Shown here piece by piece: positions 14,998 to 22,297 of a DNA stretch of 22,997 nucleotides. Position 1 is the stretch's first letter. Each line of letters opens with the position of its first letter. The notes under the pieces are model-generated. The model saw nothing but the letters and a program-made list of their open reading frames with translations. It was not told the origin of the DNA and searched no databases. The DNA comes from JANWHF01 sp036276235 (GTDB taxonomy: Bacteria > Planctomycetota > Phycisphaerae > Tepidisphaerales > Tepidisphaeraceae), in contig DATBDZ010000035.1 in the NCBI GenBank assembly GCA_036276235.1, positions 1 through 22,997 of the forward strand, read 5' to 3'. Made by a program: the position numbers and the translations under genes.

Positions 14998-15357
14998 TTA
15001 AACCGAGAAGGGCGGCCCGCGCTCCGAACAGGTGAGCAGAGGTGTGTGGCTGACAATTCGCCGTGGAGTATCGCGCCTGACCAAGCCCGCCAATGTCGGC
15101 GGCGGCGCATTGACCGTCATCGGCGCCGGCAGATCGAGCGTCGCGATCAGATAACAGACCGCGCAGGAATGCGATTTCCGCGGAGCGTCCGGGGTCGGAT
15201 GCCCCTCATGGCTGCTCGCGCAGCAGCTATGCGCCTGCTCGCACGCGCTCTGATCCCCCGGCAGCGCGATCTGCCCACGCGTATGGACCGGCAACAACAC
15301 GCCGAACCAAAGCGCGGCAAAGATCAGCACCGAGATGCGCAATCCGCGATTTCGCAT
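14998..15357 (-). CDS. Small Cys/His-rich exported protein, DUF2946-like
   Basis: This 119-residue product starts MRNRGLRISVLIFAALWFGVL, a signal peptide or anchor. It then has a metal-ligand-rich stretch, CEQAHSCCASSHEGH, followed by SHSCAVCYLIATL and an ending that contains RGPP. This arrangement, with a CxxC near the middle and a Pro-rich end, resembles DUF2946-type proteins commonly found near copper genes; the assignment is tentative. A copper-binding or chaperone role is inferred from the Cys/His content and the copC-copD neighbours. The start at 15357 has no ribosome binding site, and a hairpin element ends only 14 bases upstream. It is separated from the rest of the cluster by about 184 bp that contain another element. 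Confidence 0.6.
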   Translation of the reverse strand: MRNRGLRISVLIFAALWFGVLLPVHTRGQIALPGDQSACEQAHSCCASSHEGHPTPDAPRKSHSCAVCYLIATLDLPAPMTVNAPPPTLAGLVRRDTPRRIVSHTPLLTCSERGPPFSV

Positions 15358-15370
15358 ATTGCACTGACGC

Positions 15371-15391
15371 GGCGGGCAATGCCCGCCCTAC
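15371..15391 (-). repeat. Single GTAG-headed hairpin
   Basis: On the minus strand GTAG is followed by GGCGGGC-ATT-GCCCGCC. The stem is identical to that at 13019-13035; only the three-base loop differs. It lies directly upstream of the DUF2946-like start, in what would be its leader or promoter. Confidence 0.9.
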
Positions 15392-15401
15392 GGGCTGGGA
15401 C

Positions 15402-15493
15402 GAATTTGAGGATTGAAGATCGAGGATGGAGGATGGCAAAGACTACCGCGCTCCGCGCCATCCTCCATTCTCAATCCGCCATCCTCCAATTCC
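15402..15493. repeat. Inverted repeat with GAGGATG heptamer arms downstream of ilvC
   Basis: The left arm 15402-15436 is a run of GAGGATT, GAAGATC, GAGGATG, GAGGATG heptamers. The right arm 15458-15493 is its imperfect complement. The right end reaches the ilvC stop codon exactly, where the minus-strand sequence reads CGTAGGG with TAG as the stop. It could act as a 3' stem for ilvC mRNA, but there is no T-tract. Confidence 0.85.
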
Positions 15494-16516
15494 CTACGAC
15501 TGCTTCGGCGGCTCCTTCGCCTTGAGCCATGGCATCATCTTTCGCAGCCGCCGGCCGGTGACTTCAACCGGATGGCTGTTGTCGGCTTCGTAGAGCCGCT
15601 TGAAGTTTTTCATGCCGCCTTCGTATTCGGCGCGCCATTCCTTTGCGAATTGTCCGCTGGTGATCTCGCCGAGAATCTTTTTCATCTCCGCCTTGGTCTG
15701 CGCATTGACGACGCGCGGGCCGCGGGTGAGGTCGCCGTACTCGGCGGTGTTGGAGATGCTATATCGCATGTAATCCAAGCCGCCTTGATAGATCAGATCG
15801 ACGATCAGCTTCACTTCGTGTACGCACTCGAAGTAGGCCATCTCCGGCGGATAGCCAGCTTCGATAAGGGTTTCGAATCCTGCTTTGATGAGCGCGGAAA
15901 GTCCGCCGCACAGGACGGCCTGCTCGCCAAAGAGATCGGTTTCGCATTCATCTTTGAAGTTGGTTTCGATGATGCCGCTGCGGGCTCCGCCGACGCCGCG
16001 AGCCCAGGCCAACGCCGTGTTTCGCGCGTTGCCCGATGCATCCTGGAAGACCGCCATGAGGCAAGGCACGCCGCCCCCGCGCTCAAATTCGCTGCGCACG
16101 AGATGGCCCGGTCCCTTGGGTGCCACCATGATCACATCCACCTCTTTAGGCGGGACGATCGTCTTGAAATGAATGTTGAAGCCGTGGGTTGCGCCAAAGG
16201 TTTTTCCGGCTTTGAGATTTGGCGCGATGCTCTTCTGATAAACGCCCGGCTGCACTTCATCGGGCAGGGTGGCGATGATCAGATCCGCCTGCCGCACGGC
16301 GTCCTCGACGCTCATCGGATCAAACCCGTGTTCGATCGCCAGCTTCCCGTTGGAGCTCTCCTTGCGATTGGCGACGATCACCTTCACGCCGCTCTCGCGC
16401 AGATTCTGGGCGTGAGCGTGCCCCTGCGATCCATACCCCAGTACCGCCACCGTCTTGCCCACCAGGGCATCAAGAGGCGCGTCCTTCTCGTACCACATTT
16501 TCAGCGGCTCTGGCAT
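15494..16516 (-). CDS. ilvC: Ketol-acid reductoisomerase (class I)
   Basis: This 340-residue protein is a standard short (class I) IlvC. The NADPH-binding GYGSQGHAHAQNLRESG is at 27-43, with RKESS as the phosphate-contact loop at 51-55. Further motifs are ATHGFNIHFK, APKGPGHLVRSEFERGGGVP, and the metal ligands in DECETDLFGEQAVLCGG. The C-terminal domain has HEVKLIVDLIYQGGL and SNTAEYGD. It converts acetolactate or acetohydroxybutyrate to the dihydroxy acids in valine, leucine and isoleucine synthesis, using Mg2+ and NADPH. The ATG at 16516 is preceded by AGGAG at about ten bases. Other ilv genes are not adjacent. Confidence 0.97.
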   Translation of the reverse strand: MPEPLKMWYEKDAPLDALVGKTVAVLGYGSQGHAHAQNLRESGVKVIVANRKESSNGKLAIEHGFDPMSVEDAVRQADLIIATLPDEVQPGVYQKSIAPNLKAGKTFGATHGFNIHFKTIVPPKEVDVIMVAPKGPGHLVRSEFERGGGVPCLMAVFQDASGNARNTALAWARGVGGARSGIIETNFKDECETDLFGEQAVLCGGLSALIKAGFETLIEAGYPPEMAYFECVHEVKLIVDLIYQGGLDYMRYSISNTAEYGDLTRGPRVVNAQTKAEMKKILGEITSGQFAKEWRAEYEGGMKNFKRLYEADNSHPVEVTGRRLRKMMPWLKAKEPPKQS

Positions 16517-16548
16517 AAACAATGTTCTCCTGCGAAATTGAGGGGCGG

Positions 16549-16577
16549 ATGCTAATGGAAAGATGTGGAAAAGTAAA
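16549..16577 (-). promoter_or_regulatory. Weak candidate sigma-70 promoter for ilvC
   Basis: On the minus strand TTTACT (16577-16572) and TAGCAT (16554-16549) are separated by 17 bases, each matching four of six consensus positions. The position, about 33-60 bp before the ilvC start, is suitable. No leader peptide or riboswitch was recognised. Confidence 0.3.
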
Positions 16578-16616
16578 AAGCCGCCGGCTCCGCATAACCG
16601 GCCTGGGTGACTCGCG

Positions 16617-17066
16617 ATGAATATCTGGGAGCGATTGCGTAACGCAGGCCGCCGGTGGTTGCCCTGCGCGAGCGCGGCCATTCCTGTGCCCGATGGTTGG
16701 ATTGTTGAGCGTCGATCGGCGCAAGATTGCTATCTCCTTTCACCGGACCAGAGCGCATCCTTGTCTGTCAGATTTCACGTCGCCGAGGTACCCGCATCTG
16801 AAAACCCGTGCCGAGATTTGCTTGAAACAGGTCTTCCAACCGGGGCGACCATTAAGGATTTAGGTCGCGGAAGGTCGGTTGGAATTTACCAATCAGATCC
16901 CGAAGACGACGACGTCACCTACCACTGGCAACTCGTAAGGCAGGTTAGTCGTACAAAAGTTGAGATTCTGCATTACGAATTGGAAATGAACGCCGAGGTT
17001 GAAGAGCAACGGCGAGCGCGCTTATTGCGAGATGTTGAATCATGCGTTCGCGGATCGCAGTGGTAG
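16617..17066 (+). CDS. Hypothetical protein (149 aa)
   Basis: The product starts MNIWERLRNAGRRWLPCASA and continues VPDGWIVERRSAQDCYLLSPD, SASLSVRFHVAEVP, then a mixed segment DVTYHWQLVRQVSRTKVEILHYELEM and a charged final helix ending VESCVRGSQW. Predicted order is several beta strands followed by one helix, and it looks cytoplasmic. No family is recognised. GGTGA lies five bases before the ATG. It is divergent from ilvC (100 bp apart) and overlaps the next gene tail to tail by 27 bp, which makes it less certain than its neighbours, but the balanced composition argues for a real protein. Confidence 0.6.
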   Translation: MNIWERLRNAGRRWLPCASAAIPVPDGWIVERRSAQDCYLLSPDQSASLSVRFHVAEVPASENPCRDLLETGLPTGATIKDLGRGRSVGIYQSDPEDDDVTYHWQLVRQVSRTKVEILHYELEMNAEVEEQRRARLLRDVESCVRGSQW

Positions 17067-17525
17067 GGCGGTCCCACATTCCGGACATCGCTCGCGGCTG
17101 GCGCGAAGATCGTATCCGCATATCGCGCAATGACCCGGCGCGCACGGCGATCCTTTCAGGCGTCTCCAGCCCAGCCAAAGCAACGGTAGAGGAAGCGATA
17201 AGAGCAGGAGCGCTCGGTACTTAACCTCGAACACCTGATGGCGTGGAATGTACCCTGGCGGGTCGAGTGGGATTGGCACAACAGGCCGCATCGAAACGGG
17301 AATGGCCCGAATGCCCGGCATGCATCGGACCCGCCGAGCGCGATCGCCGTAAACACCGCAGACCGAGTTGCGCATAAACTCAAGCCGCGGATTCAGATGT
17401 TCGAGTGGCTCTCCCGGTATGTGGACATCGTCAATCCCAATTCTCTGCGCCGCCCAGCTTCCTGCCGATATAATCGCGACCAAGGCACTCACGACGCATA
17501 TGCAAATGTAGGTTCGATAGATCAT
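17040..17525 (-). CDS. Membrane protein with C-terminal planctomycete-type zinc ribbon
   Basis: This 161-residue product has a first membrane segment near the start (TYICICVVSALVAIISAGSW) and a second at about 115-135 (ALLLLSLPLPLLWLGW). It ends in a cytoplasmic-looking zinc ribbon CAICGYDLRASRERCPECGT. The CxxCGYDLRAT..CPECG module at the end of short membrane proteins is a frequent planctomycete signature; its function is unknown. The TTG at 17555 would add ten residues; I prefer the ATG at 17525, although neither has a strong ribosome binding site. It is monocistronic and convergent with the 149-residue gene. Confidence 0.75.
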   Translation of the reverse strand: MIYRTYICICVVSALVAIISAGSWAAQRIGIDDVHIPGEPLEHLNPRLEFMRNSVCGVYGDRARRVRCMPGIRAIPVSMRPVVPIPLDPPGYIPRHQVFEVKYRALLLLSLPLPLLWLGWRRLKGSPCAPGHCAICGYDLRASRERCPECGTALPLRSANA

Positions 17526-17540
17526 CCGCCACTGATATTG

Positions 17541-17589
17541 AGGAACCGGCGGCAAGCCGGTATGATTCCCGGCCCGCCAAAGTTGGCGG
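17541..17589. repeat. Two short hairpins upstream of the small basic protein gene
   Basis: ACCGGC-GGCAA-GCCGGT lies at about 17545-17561 and CCGCCAA-AG-TTGGCGG at about 17574-17589. They resemble the mini-hairpins of the other elements but lack GTAG and are not a matched pair. They lie between divergently oriented genes. Confidence 0.55.
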
Positions 17590-17677
17590 AAAATGGCGCG
17601 GATTGGGCGTTGCCGGCCGCGCTGGCGCGTTGGCGTCGGGATTTATTGAGGCAATTACAGCAGAACAAGAGGCAGTC

Positions 17678-18040
17678 ATGTCATTGGACCCCAGCTTAAA
17701 GAGCGCCAACGCGCTGATTCGTCATCGCAATGTGCTTACCCGCGACGAGCGGATCGTGAGAATGAAGGAATCGGAAAAGTGGCAGGATGGCCGCAGCGTG
17801 TTTGGCCTGCCCAAGGTGGCCAACCGCAAGATGGCGCTGGCGAAGGTCGCCAAGGAAGAGACCGCCGAAGGCGCGGCTGCTCCGGGTGCCGCTCCTGCTG
17901 CCGGCGCTGGGCCGGCTGCCGGTGCGAAGGGCGCCGCCCCGGCCAAGGGTGCAGCTCCGGCCGCCAAGGGCGCGGCTCCTGCCGCGAAGGGCGCGGCCCC
18001 GGCGAAGGCCGCCGCTCCCGCCGCCAAGGGCAAGAAGTAG
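17678..18040 (+). CDS. PVC-type small basic protein with Ala/Pro/Lys tail repeats
   Basis: The 120-residue product begins MSLDPSLKSANALIRHRNVL and continues TRDERIVRMKESEKWQDGRS plus VFGLPKV. This is the conserved core of a short basic protein found across Verrucomicrobia, Chlamydiae and Planctomycetes; I recall it as a TIGRFAM small-basic-protein family that may be ribosome-associated, but that is memory, not evidence here. The core ends near residue 55. The rest is a low-complexity tail of AAPA and AKGAAPA units ending KGKK, resembling histone H1 or nucleoid-protein tails. The strong positive charge suggests RNA or DNA contact. GAGG lies five bases before the ATG. It is followed by an inverted repeat and then the aminotransferase gene. 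Confidence 0.78.
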   Translation: MSLDPSLKSANALIRHRNVLTRDERIVRMKESEKWQDGRSVFGLPKVANRKMALAKVAKEETAEGAAAPGAAPAAGAGPAAGAKGAAPAKGAAPAAKGAAPAAKGAAPAKAAAPAAKGKK

Positions 18041-18065
18041 AATTCGACGCGCTCCCGCGGATTAA

Positions 18066-18186
18066 GACGACGCGGAGATGGGGGACGCGGAGACGCGGGG
18101 ACGCGGAGCAAAAAAGCCCGCGCGGTATTCGGTCTCAGGTCCGCGTGTCTTCTCTCCGCGTCCCCGTGTCTTCGCGTCCCCGCGTC
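18066..18186. repeat. 121-bp inverted repeat with ACGCGGAG octamer arms
   Basis: The left arm 18066-18109 contains ACGCGGAG, ACGCGGGG, ACGCGGAG in tandem. The right arm 18141-18186 is the imperfect complement (CCGCGTCCCCGTGTC-type). The centre of about 31 bases includes an A6 run. It lies between the small basic protein and the aminotransferase and ends about 36 bases before the latter's ATG. Confidence 0.9.
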
Positions 18187-18221
18187 CGGGTACCTCACGG
18201 GAAGGCGCGCGGATCCCACAA

Positions 18222-19451
18222 ATGGCCGACCTCGCAAAACTCATCTCGAGCCGCGCCCACGGCGTAGACGCCTCCGGCATCCGCAAGGTCTTTGACCTGG
18301 CGGCCAAGATGAAGGACCCGATCAACTTCTCGATCGGCCTTCCCGATTTCGATGTCCCTGACATCGCCAAGGAAGCCGCCATCGAGGCGATCCGCGGCGG
18401 CAATAACCGCTACACCCAGACCCAGGGCATCGCCCCCTTGCGCGAACGCCTCCGCAAGGATCTGTCATCAGAAATCGGCCGCGATGTCGGCGACGTCCTC
18501 ATCACCAGCGGCGTAAGTGGCGGCCTGCTTCTGGCGATGCTCGCCACCATCGACCCCGGCGACGAAGCGATCTTCCTCGATCCGTACTTCGTCATGTACA
18601 AGCACCTGCTCACGATGGCCGGCGGCAAGCCGCTCATCGTTGACAGCTGCCCAGATTTCCGCTTCCACGCCGACCGTGTCGAAAAGGCCATCACGCCCAG
18701 AACAAAGCTGCTGATCCTCAATTCGCCGAGCAACCCCACGGGCGTCGTGATGACCGAGCAGGAAGTCAGGGCGGCGGTAGAAATCGCCCGCAAGCACAAC
18801 CTGCTGATCGTCTCAGACGAAATCTACGAGCCGTTCCTATATGAGGGGGTTCAGGGTTCAGGGTTCAGGGTTCAGGGTTCGGAGCGGAATGAGGGTTCAG
18901 GGTTCGGGGTTCAGGATTCAGGCCGGAATGAGAATTCAGCATTCAGCATTCAGCATTCAGCATTGCATCTCCCCTCGCCCGCCAAGCTTTACGAGAACAC
19001 GCTCATCCTGCGCGGCTTCTCCAAGAGCCATGCGATGACCGGCTGGCGGCTGGGATATGCCGCCGGGCCGGCGGAAGTCATCGCGCAGATGACCAAGCTG
19101 CAGCAATACACCTTCGTCTGTGCGCCCTCCGCTTTCCAATACGCCGCGCTGAAGGCGCTGGATGTGCCGATGCAAGGCGCGGTGGAAGCCTATCGCAAAA
19201 AGCGCGATATTATCGTCAATCGGTTGTCAAGGAAATTTGATATCGTGAAGCCGCAAGGCGCGTTCTATATTTTCCCCAAAGCCCCCGGCGGCCAGACCGC
19301 CAGCGAATTTGTGACCCGCGCGATCGAGAGCAACGTCCTGATCATCCCCGGCAACGTCTTCAGCGAGCGCGACACCCATTTCCGAATCAGCTACGCAACG
19401 ACTGATGAGAAGATCGAGAAGGGGTGTGAGATTCTTTGCAAGCTGGCCTGA
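18222..19451 (+). CDS. PLP-dependent class I/II aminotransferase with in-frame heptamer-repeat insert
   Basis: This 409-residue fold-type I aminotransferase is close to aspartate/aromatic aminotransferases. Visible motifs are INFSIGLPDFDVP, NRYTQTQGIAPLRERL, the PLP-binding NSPSNPTGVVMTEQEV, VSDEIYEPFLYEG, and the catalytic Lys268 in GFSKSHAMTGWRLGYAAG. The C-terminal part has PQGAFYIFPKAP, and ITSG/SYATTDEKIEKG elements are normal. Between the conserved DEIYEPFLYEG and LYENTLILRGFSK about 40 residues (209-248) are encoded by tandem GGGTTCA and CATTCAG heptamers; relatives usually have a short loop there. The frame is preserved on both sides and all catalytic motifs are intact, so an active enzyme is plausible. 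Substrate cannot be fixed from sequence. The ATG at 18222 fits the family start; the upstream open frame is repeat. Confidence 0.92.
   Translation: MADLAKLISSRAHGVDASGIRKVFDLAAKMKDPINFSIGLPDFDVPDIAKEAAIEAIRGGNNRYTQTQGIAPLRERLRKDLSSEIGRDVGDVLITSGVSGGLLLAMLATIDPGDEAIFLDPYFVMYKHLLTMAGGKPLIVDSCPDFRFHADRVEKAITPRTKLLILNSPSNPTGVVMTEQEVRAAVEIARKHNLLIVSDEIYEPFLYEGVQGSGFRVQGSERNEGSGFGVQDSGRNENSAFSIQHSALHLPSPAKLYENTLILRGFSKSHAMTGWRLGYAAGPAEVIAQMTKLQQYTFVCAPSAFQYAALKALDVPMQGAVEAYRKKRDIIVNRLSRKFDIVKPQGAFYIFPKAPGGQTASEFVTRAIESNVLIIPGNVFSERDTHFRISYATTDEKIEKGCEILCKLA
18846..18966 (+). repeat. Heptamer tandem array inside the aminotransferase gene
   Basis: There are two array types. GGGTTCA runs (from 18847), interrupted by GGAGCGGAATGA and a similar spacer, make VQGSGFRVQGS. 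CATTCAG runs (about 18933-18963) make NSAFSIQHSA. The two types are direct, not inverted. Seven bases is coprime to three, so each run passes through all frames and gives a seven-residue period. Neither heptamer produces a stop on this strand, whereas the complements contain TGA. Confidence 0.95.
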
Positions 19452-19512
19452 TCCTCCTTGACGCCTTCTTGCTCGCCCGGCGATGATCGTTGCTCCTTAC
19501 GGGAGGCCGATC

Positions 19513-22269
19513 ATGACTGCCGCGCCATTTCGCATATCATTTTTCGTCACATTATTGCTTGTCTCGTCATCCTTCGCGGACGAGGCGTTTTTTGATCTTC
19601 CGCTGGAGAAGCTCCAGATCACCGCCGGCAAGATTCCCGAGCCACCTCAATCCGAAGTGCTGTCCTCGCCGACGTGGCTTGCCATGACTCCTTATGTCGT
19701 GCTCGAAGGGGCGGGTGAGGCGCTGGTTTCGCAGGAGTCCGACGGGGTGGAGCCAGCCGGCAATCATCTGGTGATTCATCTTCCTGCAAAGCGCGATGTC
19801 AGCGGGCAGATTTTTCTTCCAAAGGAAGACGGGTCGGGAATGGTGGCCGTAAGCTTCAAGGTGCCGGCCACCGAAGCGAACGACGCCGCGCGGCAGGCCT
19901 TCTACAACGTGGCCTTTGCCCGCTACACGCGGCAGATGCAAAGCAATGCCGCAGGGGCGGCGTGGTTCCGGCGACGCGCGATGGAGGCCGGAAAGTTCGT
20001 CAATCGGAAAGAGGCCGACAATTTGACGATCAACGCGCGCGCGACCCTCGACGACATAGACCTGTTCAGCGGCAATCAGGCGCTGGCGGAGAATCTGCAG
20101 CTTGATCGCCTGCCGCCCATGCGCGCGGATCGTCCGGGTGCCAGGACGGTGGAGATTAGCTCGCTGGCCGGAATTACTGTCGCGGAGATCGACTGGAAGC
20201 CGCTGATCAAAGATAAGGCACCGGCGCTCGATCCGCTGGCGAACTGCATTCCCGCCGATCAGCACGCGATCTTCTTTCACGATTTTCCGTCGATGCTGTC
20301 CGTCGCCGACGAGCTGGATCGGACGGCGTCGCCGTTTCTGCAAATGGTTGACGTGCGCACGGAAGATGCACAGACCCGACAGCGCTACGAGCGGCAACTG
20401 GGGCTTTCGCTTTCTGGGCTGGGCCGATTGCTCGGGCCAGGATTGATCAAGAGCCTGGCCGTCACCGGTTCTGATCCATACCTCCGCAGCGGCGGCGATG
20501 TCGCGATCATTTTTGAGCCTTCCAATTTGAACGTGCTGCAATCGCTTCTGTCCGCGCAGATCGCGCTGGCGCAGCAGAGGACGCCGGGCGCGAAGTCGAT
20601 TGAAGGAGCCGCTGGGTCGATCCAGTACAAAGGCGTGCAATCGCCGGATCACGCGCTGCAAAGTTTCGTGGCAGCGCTGAACGATCATGCACTGGTGATC
20701 TGCAATTCGCTGGCGGAGTTGAATCGCCTGGCGGATGTGCAGGCGGGGAAGACGCCGGCACTGGCGACGCTCGCCGAATACACGTTCTTCCGCGATCGAT
20801 ACAAGATCACCGACAGCGAGGAGTCGGCGTTAATTATCCTGAGCGATGCAACGATTCGCCGCTGGTGCGGCCCGCGCTGGCGCATTGCCGACACGCGTCG
20901 CACGCGGGCGGCCGCGGAGTTGGCCGATCTCAACGCCAAGCTGCTCGATCGGCTTGTCGCCGGCGATCTGGGCGGGGCGGCCCCTGCCAGCGATTGGAAC
21001 CTGATCGATTTGGGCACGCTGTCGCTGACGCCGCGCGGCGTCAATTCCACCATCTATGGCCGCCTCGATGCGCTCACGCCGATCTCTGAATTAAATGTCG
21101 ATCAGGTAAGCGAAGACGAAGCCGCGATGTACGGCCGCTGGCGCGACACGTTTCAGAGCAACTGGCGAAACTGCTTCGACCCGATCGCGATACGCCTGGG
21201 CGCGCACGGCACCAAGCTCGCCGCCGATTTCACTGTCATGCCGCTGATTGCGGGAACCGAATACCGGCAGTTCATCGAGCTGACCCGCGGCGCGAAAATC
21301 GAGGCGGCCCGCGCGGATCTGCACGATTCGCTGGTGCATATCGCGCTGGCAATCAACCCGCAATCCGCGCCGATGCGCCAGGCAGCGGGCATCGCCGCGC
21401 AGTTCGCTCCCAACGTCAAAGTCGACCTGCTCGGATGGCTCGGTCAATCGATATCTATCTATGCCGATCCGGATCCCTTCTGGGATGAACTGATGAAAGC
21501 CGAAAAGCCCGATCAATTCCTGGAGAAGAACCTCGTGCGGCTGCCGGTGGCGCTGCGCGCTGATGTTTCCAGCGGTTTCAAGCTGACGGCCTTCCTCGTT
21601 GCGCTGCACGCCTTCATCGATCAGTCCGCGCCCGGGATGACGGTGTGGGAGAATCTCACGTACAAGGATCAGGCGTATGTGAAAATCAGTCCATCGGCCA
21701 CTGCGCGCGGGCAAAACAAGGAGATTGAAAACGCTGCCCTTTATTATCTGGCGACGGGCGAGCAATGGTTATTGACGCCGAGCGAAGCGCTGCTTCGCCG
21801 CGCGATTGACCGGCAAGTCGAGCGGCAAGCCGCCGGCGGCGGACCGCCGAAAATCCCGGAATCCGCTCAGCCGATTCTCGGTTCGAGTCTGATCCATCAA
21901 AGCGACGCGAAGATATACGATCTGTTTGGGCGAACGATGCGCCAGGACTTCGAGCCGATTATCAAGCAGCGCGCGTGGAGCAATCTGCCGATCCTCAATG
22001 AATTCAAACGCCGCTATCCGAAGGAAGACCCGCTCAAGGTTTACGAGCGTTTCTTCCAGACTAAATTGGTCGATCCCGCCGGTGGGACTTACACATGGAA
22101 CGACCGATGGCAAACGATGGAATCCACCACCTGCGGCTGCCCCGCCCAACCCAAGCCACTGCCGGAAGACTTCGTCATTTTCAATTTCTCCGGCCGCGCG
22201 AATTTCGGGCTGACGTTCGAGGACCAGGGACTGAGGGCGCGAGCGGAGCTCGAGCGAGCGCGGAAGTAG
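19513..22269 (+). CDS. Large secreted protein of unknown function
   Basis: This 918-residue product starts MTAAPFRISFFVTLLLVSSS with cleavage likely after FA (FADEAFF). I prefer ATG 19513 over 19483 because GGGAGG lies six bases upstream and it gives a clean signal peptide. The rest is mixed alpha/beta, fairly acidic, with no membrane segment and no recognised catalytic motif. Segments include LQMVDVRTEDAQTRQRYERQ, LAVTGSDPYLRSGGDVAIIFEP and DHALVICNSLAELNRLADV. Cysteines are few, and three close together occur near the end (TTCGCPAQPKPLPED). No repeat insert was seen in this gene, in contrast to the aminotransferase upstream. Function is not inferred. Confidence 0.72.
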   Translation: MTAAPFRISFFVTLLLVSSSFADEAFFDLPLEKLQITAGKIPEPPQSEVLSSPTWLAMTPYVVLEGAGEALVSQESDGVEPAGNHLVIHLPAKRDVSGQIFLPKEDGSGMVAVSFKVPATEANDAARQAFYNVAFARYTRQMQSNAAGAAWFRRRAMEAGKFVNRKEADNLTINARATLDDIDLFSGNQALAENLQLDRLPPMRADRPGARTVEISSLAGITVAEIDWKPLIKDKAPALDPLANCIPADQHAIFFHDFPSMLSVADELDRTASPFLQMVDVRTEDAQTRQRYERQLGLSLSGLGRLLGPGLIKSLAVTGSDPYLRSGGDVAIIFEPSNLNVLQSLLSAQIALAQQRTPGAKSIEGAAGSIQYKGVQSPDHALQSFVAALNDHALVICNSLAELNRLADVQAGKTPALATLAEYTFFRDRYKITDSEESALIILSDATIRRWCGPRWRIADTRRTRAAAELADLNAKLLDRLVAGDLGGAAPASDWNLIDLGTLSLTPRGVNSTIYGRLDALTPISELNVDQVSEDEAAMYGRWRDTFQSNWRNCFDPIAIRLGAHGTKLAADFTVMPLIAGTEYRQFIELTRGAKIEAARADLHDSLVHIALAINPQSAPMRQAAGIAAQFAPNVKVDLLGWLGQSISIYADPDPFWDELMKAEKPDQFLEKNLVRLPVALRADVSSGFKLTAFLVALHAFIDQSAPGMTVWENLTYKDQAYVKISPSATARGQNKEIENAALYYLATGEQWLLTPSEALLRRAIDRQVERQAAGGGPPKIPESAQPILGSSLIHQSDAKIYDLFGRTMRQDFEPIIKQRAWSNLPILNEFKRRYPKEDPLKVYERFFQTKLVDPAGGTYTWNDRWQTMESTTCGCPAQPKPLPEDFVIFNFSGRANFGLTFEDQGLRARAELERARK

Positions 22270-22297
22270 TTGACGATTATTCGCGCCAGCATTCCCA

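Noticed and set aside
14764..15525. 253-codon plus-strand frame
   Set aside because: It runs antisense to the copper cluster and through two repeat elements, and is Arg-rich without protein-like pattern.
15413..16555. 380-codon plus-strand frame antisense to ilvC
   Set aside because: It is a mirror of the highly conserved ilvC gene, which explains the whole stretch.
18846..18966. CRISPR array
   Set aside because: The repeats are 7 nt, tandem without unique spacers, and lie inside an open aminotransferase frame; no cas gene is present.
19567..20688. 373-codon minus-strand frame
   Set aside because: It is antisense to the large secreted-protein gene, is Arg/His-rich and lacks any recognisable pattern.
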